Shown here in pieces: positions 1 through 4,745 of a DNA stretch of 5,766 bases. Positions within the stretch are counted from its first letter, which is position 1, and each line of letters opens with the position of its first letter. Made by a program: the position numbers and the translations under genes. The stretch is taken from the NCBI GenBank assembly GCA_946494635.1, contig CAMMCS010000126.1, forward strand, positions 1-5,766, in the 5' to 3' direction. Origin of the DNA: an uncultured Oscillibacter sp. GTDB lineage: Bacteria; Bacillota; Clostridia; Oscillospirales; Oscillospiraceae. Under the pieces are notes generated by a model. That model saw only the letters and a list, made by a program, of their open reading frames with translations. It ran no database searches and was not told the origin of the DNA.

Positions 1-55
1 AGGCCGCCTTGCTCTTCCCGGCCCCGGAGAGGCCGGAGATGATGAGGATCTCCAT
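1..55 (-). CDS. rapZ: RapZ/YvcJ family nucleotide-binding protein, N-terminal 18 residues only
   Basis: This is the start of a leftward gene cut by the window edge. The visible peptide begins MEILIISGLSGAGKS, with a Walker A P-loop (G8-x4-G13-K14-S15) after a hydrophobic beta strand, the characteristic N-terminus of RapZ (E. coli) and YvcJ (Bacillus). The family binds and hydrolyses ATP/GTP. In E. coli RapZ is an RNase E adapter controlling GlmZ turnover and so glucosamine-6-phosphate synthesis; in Firmicutes the role is less clear. The start ATG lies 17 nt after the murB stop and is preceded by a GAAGGGAG ribosome binding site. It is therefore probably the third gene of the hprK-murB-rapZ operon, a common order in Firmicutes that often continues with yvcK and whiA. 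Only the P-loop is seen, so the name rests on that motif plus gene order. Confidence 0.85.
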   Translation of the reverse strand, partial: MEILIISGLSGAGKSKAA

Positions 56-72
56 ATCCCACCGCTCCCTTC

Positions 73-993
73 TCAGTCGATGATCCTGACCTCCGGCTCC
101 AGCCGGACGCCGGTGGCGTCCAGCACCCGCGCCTGCACCTGCCGGATCAGCTCCCGCAGGTCGGCGCTGGTGGCGCCGCCCCGGTTGACAATAAAGCCCG
201 CGTGCTTCTCGCTGACCTGGGCGCCGCCCACCGTCAGGCCCTTGAGCCCGCACCGGTCGATCAGCGTCCCGGCGAAATAGCCCTCCGGCCGCTTGAAGGT
301 GCTGCCGGCGCTGGGCAGGTCCAGCGGCTGGCTGGCCCTGCGGCGCTCCATCAGCTCCCGCATCTGCCGCCGGATCTCCTCCGGGTTCCCGGGGGCCAGG
401 CGGAACACCGCCCGCAGCACCACCGCGTCGGGCCGGTCCGTCAGGAAGCTCCGGCGGTAGCCGAAGTCCAGGTCCCCGCCGGAGAGGGTCCGGATGCCCT
501 CATCCGGGAAGAGGACAGTGGCCTCCTGCACCACCTGCCGCATCTCCCCGCCGTAGGCGCCGGCATTCATGCACACTGCGCCGCCCACTGTGCCGGGGAT
601 GCCGTGGGCAAACTCAAGCCCCGCCAGGCCCTGACGGCAGGCGAAGTCCGCCACCCGGGCCAGAGGGGCGCCGGCCTCCGCCCGCACCTCGCCCGCTGCC
701 TCTCCCGCCTCCACACGGTTCAGGGCAGCGGAGGTGTCGATCACCAGCCGGTCCAGGCCTGCGTCCGGGCACAGCAGGTTGGTGCCGTTGCCGATGACCA
801 GCGGCCGGGCGCCCAGGCGCTCCGCCTCCGCCAGCAGCAGCACCAGCTGTTCCCCCCGCTCCGGAAAGGCCATCCGCCGGGCGGGGCCGCCGACGCGGAA
901 GGAGGTATGAAGGCGCATGGGCTCGTCGTGCGCCATCCGCAGGTCCGGCAGGTAGTCCGCCGCCCAGCGATCCAATTCTGTCCACCAGTCCAT
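73..993 (-). CDS. murB: UDP-N-acetylenolpyruvoylglucosamine reductase MurB
   Basis: MurB is the cytoplasmic FAD enzyme that uses NADPH to reduce UDP-GlcNAc-enolpyruvate to UDP-MurNAc, the second committed step of peptidoglycan precursor synthesis. The 306-residue product has the usual length for the family. An FAD-binding domain spans about residues 30-195, with GNGTNLL at 69-74 and the GIPGTVGGAVCMNAGAYGGE block at 131-150. The MurB C-terminal domain spans about 200-304. Expected active-site residues are visible: Tyr179-Arg180 in YRRSF, Ser231 in SAGSTFK (proton donor) and a Glu in the final LEPEVRI (299/301). The GGAQVSEKHAGF block (256-267) resembles the Bacillus-type (type II) enzyme. An in-frame ATG at 1027-1029 would add 12 residues and overlap hprK by 4 nt. 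The ATG at 991-993 was preferred because GGCAAGGAGG lies 7 nt upstream. It sits 32 nt behind hprK in the same operon. Confidence 0.96.
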   Translation of the reverse strand: MDWWTELDRWAADYLPDLRMAHDEPMRLHTSFRVGGPARRMAFPERGEQLVLLLAEAERLGARPLVIGNGTNLLCPDAGLDRLVIDTSAALNRVEAGEAAGEVRAEAGAPLARVADFACRQGLAGLEFAHGIPGTVGGAVCMNAGAYGGEMRQVVQEATVLFPDEGIRTLSGGDLDFGYRRSFLTDRPDAVVLRAVFRLAPGNPEEIRRQMRELMERRRASQPLDLPSAGSTFKRPEGYFAGTLIDRCGLKGLTVGGAQVSEKHAGFIVNRGGATSADLRELIRQVQARVLDATGVRLEPEVRIID

Positions 994-1000
994 TCCAGGA

Positions 1001-1010
1001 CCTCCTTGCC
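1001..1010 (-). promoter_or_regulatory. murB ribosome binding site that fixes the start codon
   Basis: On the minus strand the bases read GGCAAGGAGG, followed by a 7-nt spacer (TCCTGGA) and the ATG at 993. This near-perfect anti-16S match lies inside the N-terminal extension that the upstream ATG (1029) would give. It argues for the shorter MurB and for efficient independent initiation within the operon. Confidence 0.85.
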
Positions 1011-1025
1011 CTGAGATTGCGCCGC

Positions 1026-1967
1026 TCACAGCTGCTTCCCGCTGCCCATGTCCGCCCGGCGGTCCACCCGCTGGGCCAGCTCCTGGGCGGCGTTGAAGCC
1101 ATACCGCCGGTGGCGGTTGTTCATGGCCGCCACCTCCACGATACTGGCCAGGTTCCGGCCCGGACGCACGGGAATGGTGACGCAGGGGATCTCCACGCCC
1201 ATGATCTCAATGTGGTGGTCCTCCAGTCCCAGGCGGTCATAGATCTTGGTCTCGTCCCACTGCTCAAACTGAACCACCAGATCGATCTGGGACTCCTCCA
1301 TAATGGCGCTCATGCCAAAGAGCTGCCGCACGTCGATGACGCCGATTCCCCGCAGCTCGATGTAGTGGCGGATGACCTCCGGCGCGGTGCCGAAGAGCTG
1401 ATTGGAGATCCGGCGGATCTCCACCGCGTCGTCCGCCACCAGACGGTGGCCCCGCATGATCAGCTCAATGGCGGACTCACTCTTGCCGATGCCGGAATCG
1501 CCTGTGATCATGACGCCCTCGCCGGAGATGTCCAGCAGCACCCCGTGGCGGGTGACGCAGGGCGCCAGAACCCGGTTGAGATATTCGATGGTATGGCTGG
1601 TGAAGTCCACCGTGGTCTCCTGGGTGCGCAGCAGCGTCCGCCCGTGGATCTGGGCGCTCTCCAGGCACTCCGGGAAGCAATCCAGCCCACGGGAGATCAC
1701 CAGGGCTGGGATATCATAGAGGAACAGGTCATCAAAGCACTTGCGCCGCTGCTCCTCCGTCAGGCCCTGGAGATAAGTGACCTCCGCCTTGCCCAGCACC
1801 TGGAGCCGGCGGGGATCAAAGTAGTCGTAAAAGCTGTGGAACTGGAGTCCTGGCCGGTTCACATCCGTGATGGTCAGCAGGGCGGTGTCGTAGTCCCTGC
1901 CCTGGTTCAGGACCTCCAGGTCAAAGAGCCGCACCAGCTCAGAGATCTTCAGGCCGTGTTCTTTCAT
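1026..1967 (-). CDS. hprK: HPr kinase/phosphorylase
   Basis: HprK is the cytoplasmic sensor of Firmicute carbon catabolite control. It phosphorylates HPr (and often Crh) on Ser46 with ATP or pyrophosphate when glycolytic intermediates are high, and dephosphorylates it when phosphate is high. P-Ser-HPr then acts with CcpA. The 313-residue product matches the usual ~310. The N-terminal domain covers about residues 1-130. The kinase core includes RHGVLLD around His141, Walker A GDSGIGKS (156-163), the VADDAVEI acidic motif (Asp179/Asp180), the family signature ELRGIGVIDV (204-213), and the C-terminal loop IPVRPGRNLA (265-274) followed by EVAAMNNR. All expected catalytic elements are present, so it should be bifunctional. 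The start has AGGGGA 7 nt upstream, and no longer in-frame start exists. It is first in a leftward operon with murB and rapZ, driven by the promoter at 2093-2121. Confidence 0.97.
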   Translation of the reverse strand: MKEHGLKISELVRLFDLEVLNQGRDYDTALLTITDVNRPGLQFHSFYDYFDPRRLQVLGKAEVTYLQGLTEEQRRKCFDDLFLYDIPALVISRGLDCFPECLESAQIHGRTLLRTQETTVDFTSHTIEYLNRVLAPCVTRHGVLLDISGEGVMITGDSGIGKSESAIELIMRGHRLVADDAVEIRRISNQLFGTAPEVIRHYIELRGIGVIDVRQLFGMSAIMEESQIDLVVQFEQWDETKIYDRLGLEDHHIEIMGVEIPCVTIPVRPGRNLASIVEVAAMNNRHRRYGFNAAQELAQRVDRRADMGSGKQL

Positions 1968-2019
1968 GCAATCTTCCCCTTTTCTTCCGGCGCCCGGACC
2001 GGCTGCCGGATTCTCCCAG

Positions 2020-2038
2020 GCCGGGCGGTCCGCCCGGC
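2020..2038 (-). other. GC-rich hairpin in the hprK leader, proximal
   Basis: GCCGGGCG (2020-2027) and CGCCCGGC (2031-2038) form a perfect 8-bp inverted repeat around a 3-nt loop, entirely G-C pairs. It lies about 50 nt upstream of the hprK start and inside the transcript predicted from the promoter at 2093-2121. No U-run follows on the minus strand (the next bases are CTGGGAGAA), so it is not an intrinsic terminator. It could modulate mRNA stability or translation; that role is inference. Confidence 0.5.
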
Positions 2039-2058
2039 AGCGTAAAGCAGGTCTCCCG

Positions 2059-2074
2059 CGCCTGCGGGCAGGCG
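2059..2074 (-). other. GC-rich hairpin in the hprK leader, distal
   Basis: CGCCTG (2059-2064) pairs with CAGGCG (2069-2074) around a 4-nt loop. It falls about 12 nt downstream of the predicted hprK transcription start. With the hairpin at 2020-2038 it would make the hprK 5' end strongly structured. No known riboswitch motif was recognised here. Confidence 0.4.
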
Positions 2075-2092
2075 AACAGGATCGTTGCCTGT

Positions 2093-2121
2093 ATTATATA
2101 TGATTCTGCCCCTTTTCGCAA
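2093..2121 (-). promoter_or_regulatory. Sigma-A-type promoter of the hprK-murB-rapZ operon
   Basis: On the minus strand a consensus -10 box TATAAT (2098-2093) is preceded at exactly 17 bp by TTGCGA (2121-2116), a 4 of 6 match to TTGACA. Transcription would start near 2086, giving a leader of about 118 nt before hprK. The sequence match is direct; activity is inferred. No clear catabolite-responsive (cre) operator was recognised around it. Confidence 0.75.
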
Positions 2122-2123
2122 CA

Positions 2124-2190
2124 CTTTGCCGCCGCTTTCCCCCGCCCCTCTCGCAGCATGAGGCGCAGAGGGCAAAGGCGGGCGCGGGAA
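2124..2190. repeat. Imperfect GC-rich inverted repeat of unknown role
   Basis: Several arms in this stretch are complementary: CTTTGCC (2124-2130) with GGCAAAG (2171-2177), CCCGCC (2141-2146) with GGCGGG (2177-2182), and CCCTCT (2146-2151) with AGAGGG (2167-2172). The last pair closes a local hairpin. The first and last can form in one nested, bulged fold; the second competes with parts of them. It lies just upstream of the hprK -35 box and downstream of nothing coding, so it may be part of a larger structured region with 2200-2313. GC-rich DNA yields such pairings easily, so confidence is low. Confidence 0.35.
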
Positions 2191-2199
2191 CGCGTGGGG

Positions 2200-2313
2200 A
2201 TTCGTTTGGAATGAGGCGCTGAAAAGCGCGGTGCTCCGCTGCAGGCGGAACCATATGAAGCCGCCCGGCTCCGCCGGACACGAAAATATTCCAACTCCTC
2301 ATTCCGAATGGAT
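2200..2313 (+). repeat. Structured intergenic element with inverted ends; possible palindromic repeat or small RNA
   Basis: The left end ATTCGTTTGGAATGAGG (2200-2216) and right end CCTCATTCCGAAT (2297-2309) are inverted repeats, with 13 matching positions once a 3-nt insertion (TTT) on the left is allowed. As plus-strand RNA the ends can also pair without a gap over 2200-2216 / 2297-2313, including three G-U pairs. Inside are three hairpins. GCGCT-GAAA-AGCGC (2216-2229) is capped by a GNRA tetraloop. The next is TCCGC/GCGGA (2235-2239/2245-2249), extended by GGT/ACC across a 2-nt bulge. The third is CCGG/CCGG (2265-2268/2274-2277). The tetraloop favours the plus strand as the RNA sense. No riboswitch, T-box, 6S or SRP signature was recognised. 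Its ends resemble a small non-autonomous repeat, but no clear target-site duplication is seen. No convincing plus-strand promoter was found directly upstream. Confidence 0.5.
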
Positions 2314-2331
2314 GCAGCTCTTCACTCTTTG

Positions 2332-2351
2332 AAAAAAGCCTGTGCTTTTTT
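2332..2351 (+). terminator. Symmetric A-tract/T-tract hairpin, terminator-like
   Basis: AAAAAAGC (2332-2339) and GCTTTTTT (2344-2351) form a perfect 8-bp inverted repeat around a CTGT loop, ending in six T on the plus strand. By symmetry it ends in a T run on the minus strand too. Only two G-C pairs support the stem, so it is weak as an intrinsic terminator. Its place between the structured element (2200-2313) and the rpmB promoter (2363-2391) suits termination or insulation of transcription arriving from the left. Confidence 0.45.
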
Positions 2352-2362
2352 GAAAATTTTAC

Positions 2363-2391
2363 TTGCATTTTCAAAAGTTTTCTGTTATGAT
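2363..2391 (+). promoter_or_regulatory. Extended -10 promoter of rpmB
   Basis: The -10 box TATGAT (2386-2391) is preceded by TGT, giving the extended -10 motif TGnTATGAT. A weak -35 (TTGCAT, 2363-2368) lies exactly 17 bp upstream. The predicted start near 2398 gives a leader of about 49 nt. The region is much more AT-rich than its surroundings. Because the start lies downstream of the element at 2200-2313, that element is not part of this rpmB transcript. Confidence 0.7.
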
Positions 2392-2446
2392 ACCAGTTGT
2401 GCCTGCAAAGGGCATGGAAGTACGCAACGGCAAGGAGGTGCAACGG

Positions 2447-2635
2447 ATGGCTAAGTGCGAGTTCTGCGATAAGGGCGTTACGTTCGGCATCAAGGTCTCC
2501 CACTCTCACCGGCGTTCCAATCGTTCCTGGAAGCCCAATGTGAAGCGTGTGAAGGCGATCGTCGATGGCTCTCCCCGCCATGTGTATGTTTGTACCCGGT
2601 GTATGCGTTCCGGCAAGGTCACCAGAGCGGTCTGA
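2447..2635 (+). CDS. rpmB: 50S ribosomal protein L28 (bL28)
   Basis: bL28 is a small basic protein of the bacterial large ribosomal subunit. The 62-residue product has the usual Firmicute length. It carries four cysteines in two CxxC pairs, C4-E-F-C7 and C49-T-R-C52, expected to bind zinc, so this is the C+ (zinc-containing) paralogue rather than the zinc-free C- form. The core SHSHRRSNRSWKPN (18-31) is typical of the family. The start was set at 2447 because AAGGAGG (2432-2438) sits 8 nt upstream and the protein then begins MAKCEFC like its homologues. The frame is open further upstream only from a TTG inside the promoter. It has its own promoter (2363-2391) and an intrinsic terminator (2648-2678), so it is probably monocistronic. 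Zinc-dependent regulation is known for some rpmB paralogues, but no Zur-type operator was recognised here. Confidence 0.97.
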   Translation: MAKCEFCDKGVTFGIKVSHSHRRSNRSWKPNVKRVKAIVDGSPRHVYVCTRCMRSGKVTRAV

Positions 2636-2647
2636 CATGGACAAAGG

Positions 2648-2678
2648 AAATCCCGAACCTCCCGGTTCGGGATTTTTT
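2648..2678 (+). terminator. Rho-independent terminator after rpmB
   Basis: AAATCCCGAACC (2648-2659) pairs perfectly with GGTTCGGGATTT (2664-2675) around a TCCC loop, and a run of six T (2673-2678) ends the structure. It begins 12 nt after the rpmB stop. This is a textbook intrinsic terminator and the strongest one in the window. Confidence 0.95.
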
Positions 2679-2710
2679 GCTGCATATAACCATTTTGAAA
2701 GGAGGCCCCC

Positions 2711-3184
2711 ATGCATCTTCCCATTTCCCCCCTGCGGGACGTTCCCGCGCTGACGGAGGAGGCCGCTGCCTGGTTCAGCGGCCGATGGGGCATCCCTGCG
2801 GCGGAGTACCGGGAGAGCATGGAGCGCTGTCTCCGCCGACTGGGCCCCGTCCCCCAGTGGTATGTGGTGCTGGACGGCGGACGCCTCATTGCCGGCGCCG
2901 GCGTCATTGAAAACGACTTCCACGACCGGCCGGACCTGTCTCCCAATCTCTGCGCGCTGTTCGTGGAACCGGACCGGCGGGGCCGGGGGATCGCCGGGCA
3001 GCTGCTGTCGTTCATCCGCCGGGACCTGGGGGCCATGGGCGTTCCCCAGCTGTACCTGGTGACGGACCACACGTCCTTTTACGAGCGGTACGGCTGGGCC
3101 TTCCTGACGATGGTCACCGGAGACGATCAGACGCAGGAGCGGATGTATGCCGCTCCCACCCTGCCGGGCGCAATCCGCCCTTGA
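2711..3184 (+). CDS. GNAT family N-acetyltransferase, substrate unknown
   Basis: The 157-residue product has the size and layout of a single-domain GNAT acetyltransferase, which moves an acetyl group from acetyl-CoA to an amine. A central beta strand CALFVEPD (81-88) leads into the acetyl-CoA pyrophosphate loop RRGRGIAGQLL (89-99), matching R/Q-x-x-G-x-G/A with R90, G93 and A95. The C-terminal part has the LYLVTDHTSFYERYGW segment (114-129), in which Tyr124 sits where many GNATs have their general acid. The start is supported by AAAGGAGG (2698-2705), 5 nt before the ATG. The gene begins 32 nt after the rpmB terminator and has no clear promoter of its own. A TATAAC at 2685-2690 could be a -10, but no convincing -35 pairs with it. 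Expression may depend on read-through or a weak promoter. Nothing in the sequence or neighbours identifies the substrate. Confidence 0.88.
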   Translation: MHLPISPLRDVPALTEEAAAWFSGRWGIPAAEYRESMERCLRRLGPVPQWYVVLDGGRLIAGAGVIENDFHDRPDLSPNLCALFVEPDRRGRGIAGQLLSFIRRDLGAMGVPQLYLVTDHTSFYERYGWAFLTMVTGDDQTQERMYAAPTLPGAIRP

Positions 3185-3209
3185 CTTTCCAGGGGTTTCA
3201 GGGGATAAT
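3181..3209 (+). promoter_or_regulatory. Sigma-A-type promoter of gltX
   Basis: TTGACT (3181-3186, 5 of 6) and GATAAT (3204-3209, 5 of 6) are separated by exactly 17 bp. The -35 box overlaps the stop codon of the acetyltransferase gene (TGA, 3182-3184). Transcription would start near 3216, about 39 nt before gltX, and could extend through the coupled spoIIM-family gene. No T-box or other leader structure fits in this short leader. Confidence 0.85.
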
Positions 3210-3254
3210 GTACGTTGTAATTTTTTGAAATTTACCCAGTATGGAGGTATTTTC

Positions 3255-4745
3255 ATGGCATTGGATCAGCGTTTTTTCCAGGAGATGGAGGACCGCATCC
3301 CCAAGGGGAAGGTCCGCACCCGGTTCGCCCCCTCCCCCACCGGCTATATGCATGTGGGCAACCTGCGGACGGCCCTGTACACCTGGCTCATCGCCCGCCA
3401 CGCCGGGGGCACCTTCATCCTCCGCATCGAGGACACGGACCAGGGCCGCCTGGTGGAGGGCGCCACGGACGTGATCTACCGCACCATGGCGGAGTGCGGC
3501 CTCACCCACGACGAGGGCCCCGACGTGGGCGGCCCCGTGGGCCCCTACATCCAGTCGGAGCGCCGGGACCTGTACCAGCCCTACGCCCACCTGCTGGTGG
3601 AGAAGGGCGCCGCCTACTATTGCTTCTGCGAAAAGACGGAGTCCGAGGAGGACAGCGGCGAGTTCGACCGGGCGGATGACCCCTGCCGGGAGCTGGATCC
3701 AGCTGAGGCCCGCCGCCGTGTGGAGGCCGGAGAGCCCTACGTTATCCGGCAGAAGATCCCCCACGAGGGCGTCACCACCTTCCACGACGTCACCTTCGGC
3801 GACATCACCGTGGAGAACAAGACGTTGGACGACCAGGTGCTCTTAAAGCGGGACGGCCTGCCCACCTACAACTTCGCCAACGTGGTGGACGACCACCTCA
3901 TGGGCATCACCCATGTGGTCCGGGGCAGCGAATACCTCAGCTCCGCCCCCAAGTACAATCTGCTGTACGAGGCCTTCGGCTGGGACATCCCCACCTACGT
4001 CCACTGCTCCCCCGTCATGCGGGACCAGCACAACAAGATGTCCAAGCGCCACGGGGACCCCTCCTATGAGGACCTGAAGGCCCAGGGCTATCTGACGGAG
4101 GCCATTTTGAACTATGTGGCCCTGCTGGGCTGGGCCCCCAAGGGCGAGCGCAGCGAGCAGGAGGTCTTCTCCCTGGAGGAGCTGGTGGAGGCCTTCGACA
4201 TCGCCGGCATCTCCAAGTCACCCGCCATTTTCGACATCGACAAGCTCACCTATTTCAATGCCACCTATCTGCGCGCCATGGCGCCGGAGGCGTTCGCCAA
4301 GGTGGCGGTGCCCTATATCCGCCAGGCTGTGAAGACCCCTGCCATCGACGTAAATGCCGTGGCGGCCCTGCTCCAGGCCCGGTGCGAGAAGCTGACGGAG
4401 ATCCCCGAGAAGGTGGACTTCTTCGACCAGCTGCCCGACTACAGTGTGGACTTCTTCACCAACAAGAAATCCAAGACGAACCCGGAGGTCTCCCGGGCCA
4501 TGCTGGAGGCTGCCATCCCTGCCCTGGAGGGCATCGGCGACTGGACCCAGGACGCCGTCCACGACACCCTGATCGCCCTGGCGGAGAGCTTGGGCGTAAA
4601 GAACGCCACCCTCATGTGGCCGGTGCGGATCGCCGCCGCCGGCAAGCTGGTGACCCCCGGCGGCGCCGTGGAGATCTGCCACATCCTGGGTAAGGATGAG
4701 ACATTGCGCCGGCTGCGGCTGGGGCTGGACAAGCTCCGGGCATGA
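3255..4745 (+). CDS. gltX: Glutamate-tRNA ligase
   Basis: GluRS is a class I aminoacyl-tRNA synthetase that charges tRNA with glutamate in the cytoplasm. The 496-residue length is normal. The Rossmann catalytic domain begins with RFAPSPTGYMHVGN (23-36), whose HVGN is the HIGH motif, followed by LRIEDTDQGR (56-65). Cys123, Cys125 and Cys144 lie where GluRS zinc ligands are found. VRGSEYLSS (222-230) and KMSKRHGD (261-268, the KMSKS motif) complete the active site. The region after about 330 is the helical anticodon-binding part. The start at 3255 has GGAGG (3243-3247) 7 nt upstream; the open frame runs further back but overlaps the acetyltransferase gene. In bacteria lacking GlnRS, GluRS also mischarges tRNA-Gln for GatCAB amidation; the sequence alone does not show which type this is. 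Its stop overlaps the next start by ATGA. Confidence 0.97.
   Translation: MALDQRFFQEMEDRIPKGKVRTRFAPSPTGYMHVGNLRTALYTWLIARHAGGTFILRIEDTDQGRLVEGATDVIYRTMAECGLTHDEGPDVGGPVGPYIQSERRDLYQPYAHLLVEKGAAYYCFCEKTESEEDSGEFDRADDPCRELDPAEARRRVEAGEPYVIRQKIPHEGVTTFHDVTFGDITVENKTLDDQVLLKRDGLPTYNFANVVDDHLMGITHVVRGSEYLSSAPKYNLLYEAFGWDIPTYVHCSPVMRDQHNKMSKRHGDPSYEDLKAQGYLTEAILNYVALLGWAPKGERSEQEVFSLEELVEAFDIAGISKSPAIFDIDKLTYFNATYLRAMAPEAFAKVAVPYIRQAVKTPAIDVNAVAALLQARCEKLTEIPEKVDFFDQLPDYSVDFFTNKKSKTNPEVSRAMLEAAIPALEGIGDWTQDAVHDTLIALAESLGVKNATLMWPVRIAAAGKLVTPGGAVEICHILGKDETLRRLRLGLDKLRA

Noticed and set aside
202..1014. 270-codon open frame on the plus strand
   Set aside because: It lies fully antisense to murB, lacks a ribosome binding site and family motifs, and has the low-complexity composition (His, Pro, Gln, Ala) typical of GC-rich shadow frames.
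1027..1029. Upstream ATG for murB
   Set aside because: It would overlap hprK and place the excellent ribosome binding site inside the gene; the added 12 residues (Gly-rich) do not look like a MurB N-terminus.
1017..2045. 342-codon open frame on the plus strand
   Set aside because: It is antisense to all of hprK, whose protein is unmistakable, and shows no recognisable domain of its own.
2094..2294. Short minus-strand frames covering the structured element
   Set aside because: Their coding capacity comes from the GC-rich repeat; no ribosome binding site and no protein-like pattern were seen.
2200..2313. Known riboswitch, T-box, 6S or SRP RNA
   Set aside because: No diagnostic motif of any of these was recognised, and the rpmB promoter lies downstream of the element, so it is not an rpmB leader from that start.
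2363..2446. Longer rpmB reading frame from a TTG
   Set aside because: It starts within the rpmB -35 box and upstream of the predicted transcription start, so it is not in the mRNA.
3166..3180. GGGCG/CGCCC hairpin at the end of the acetyltransferase gene as a terminator
   Set aside because: The stem has only 5 bp and is followed by TTGACTTTCC, not a T run; those bases are better read as the gltX -35 box.
1964..3256. 430-codon open frame on the minus strand
   Set aside because: It runs antisense through rpmB, its terminator and the acetyltransferase gene, and then through the structured spacer. It has no ribosome binding site or recognisable domain.
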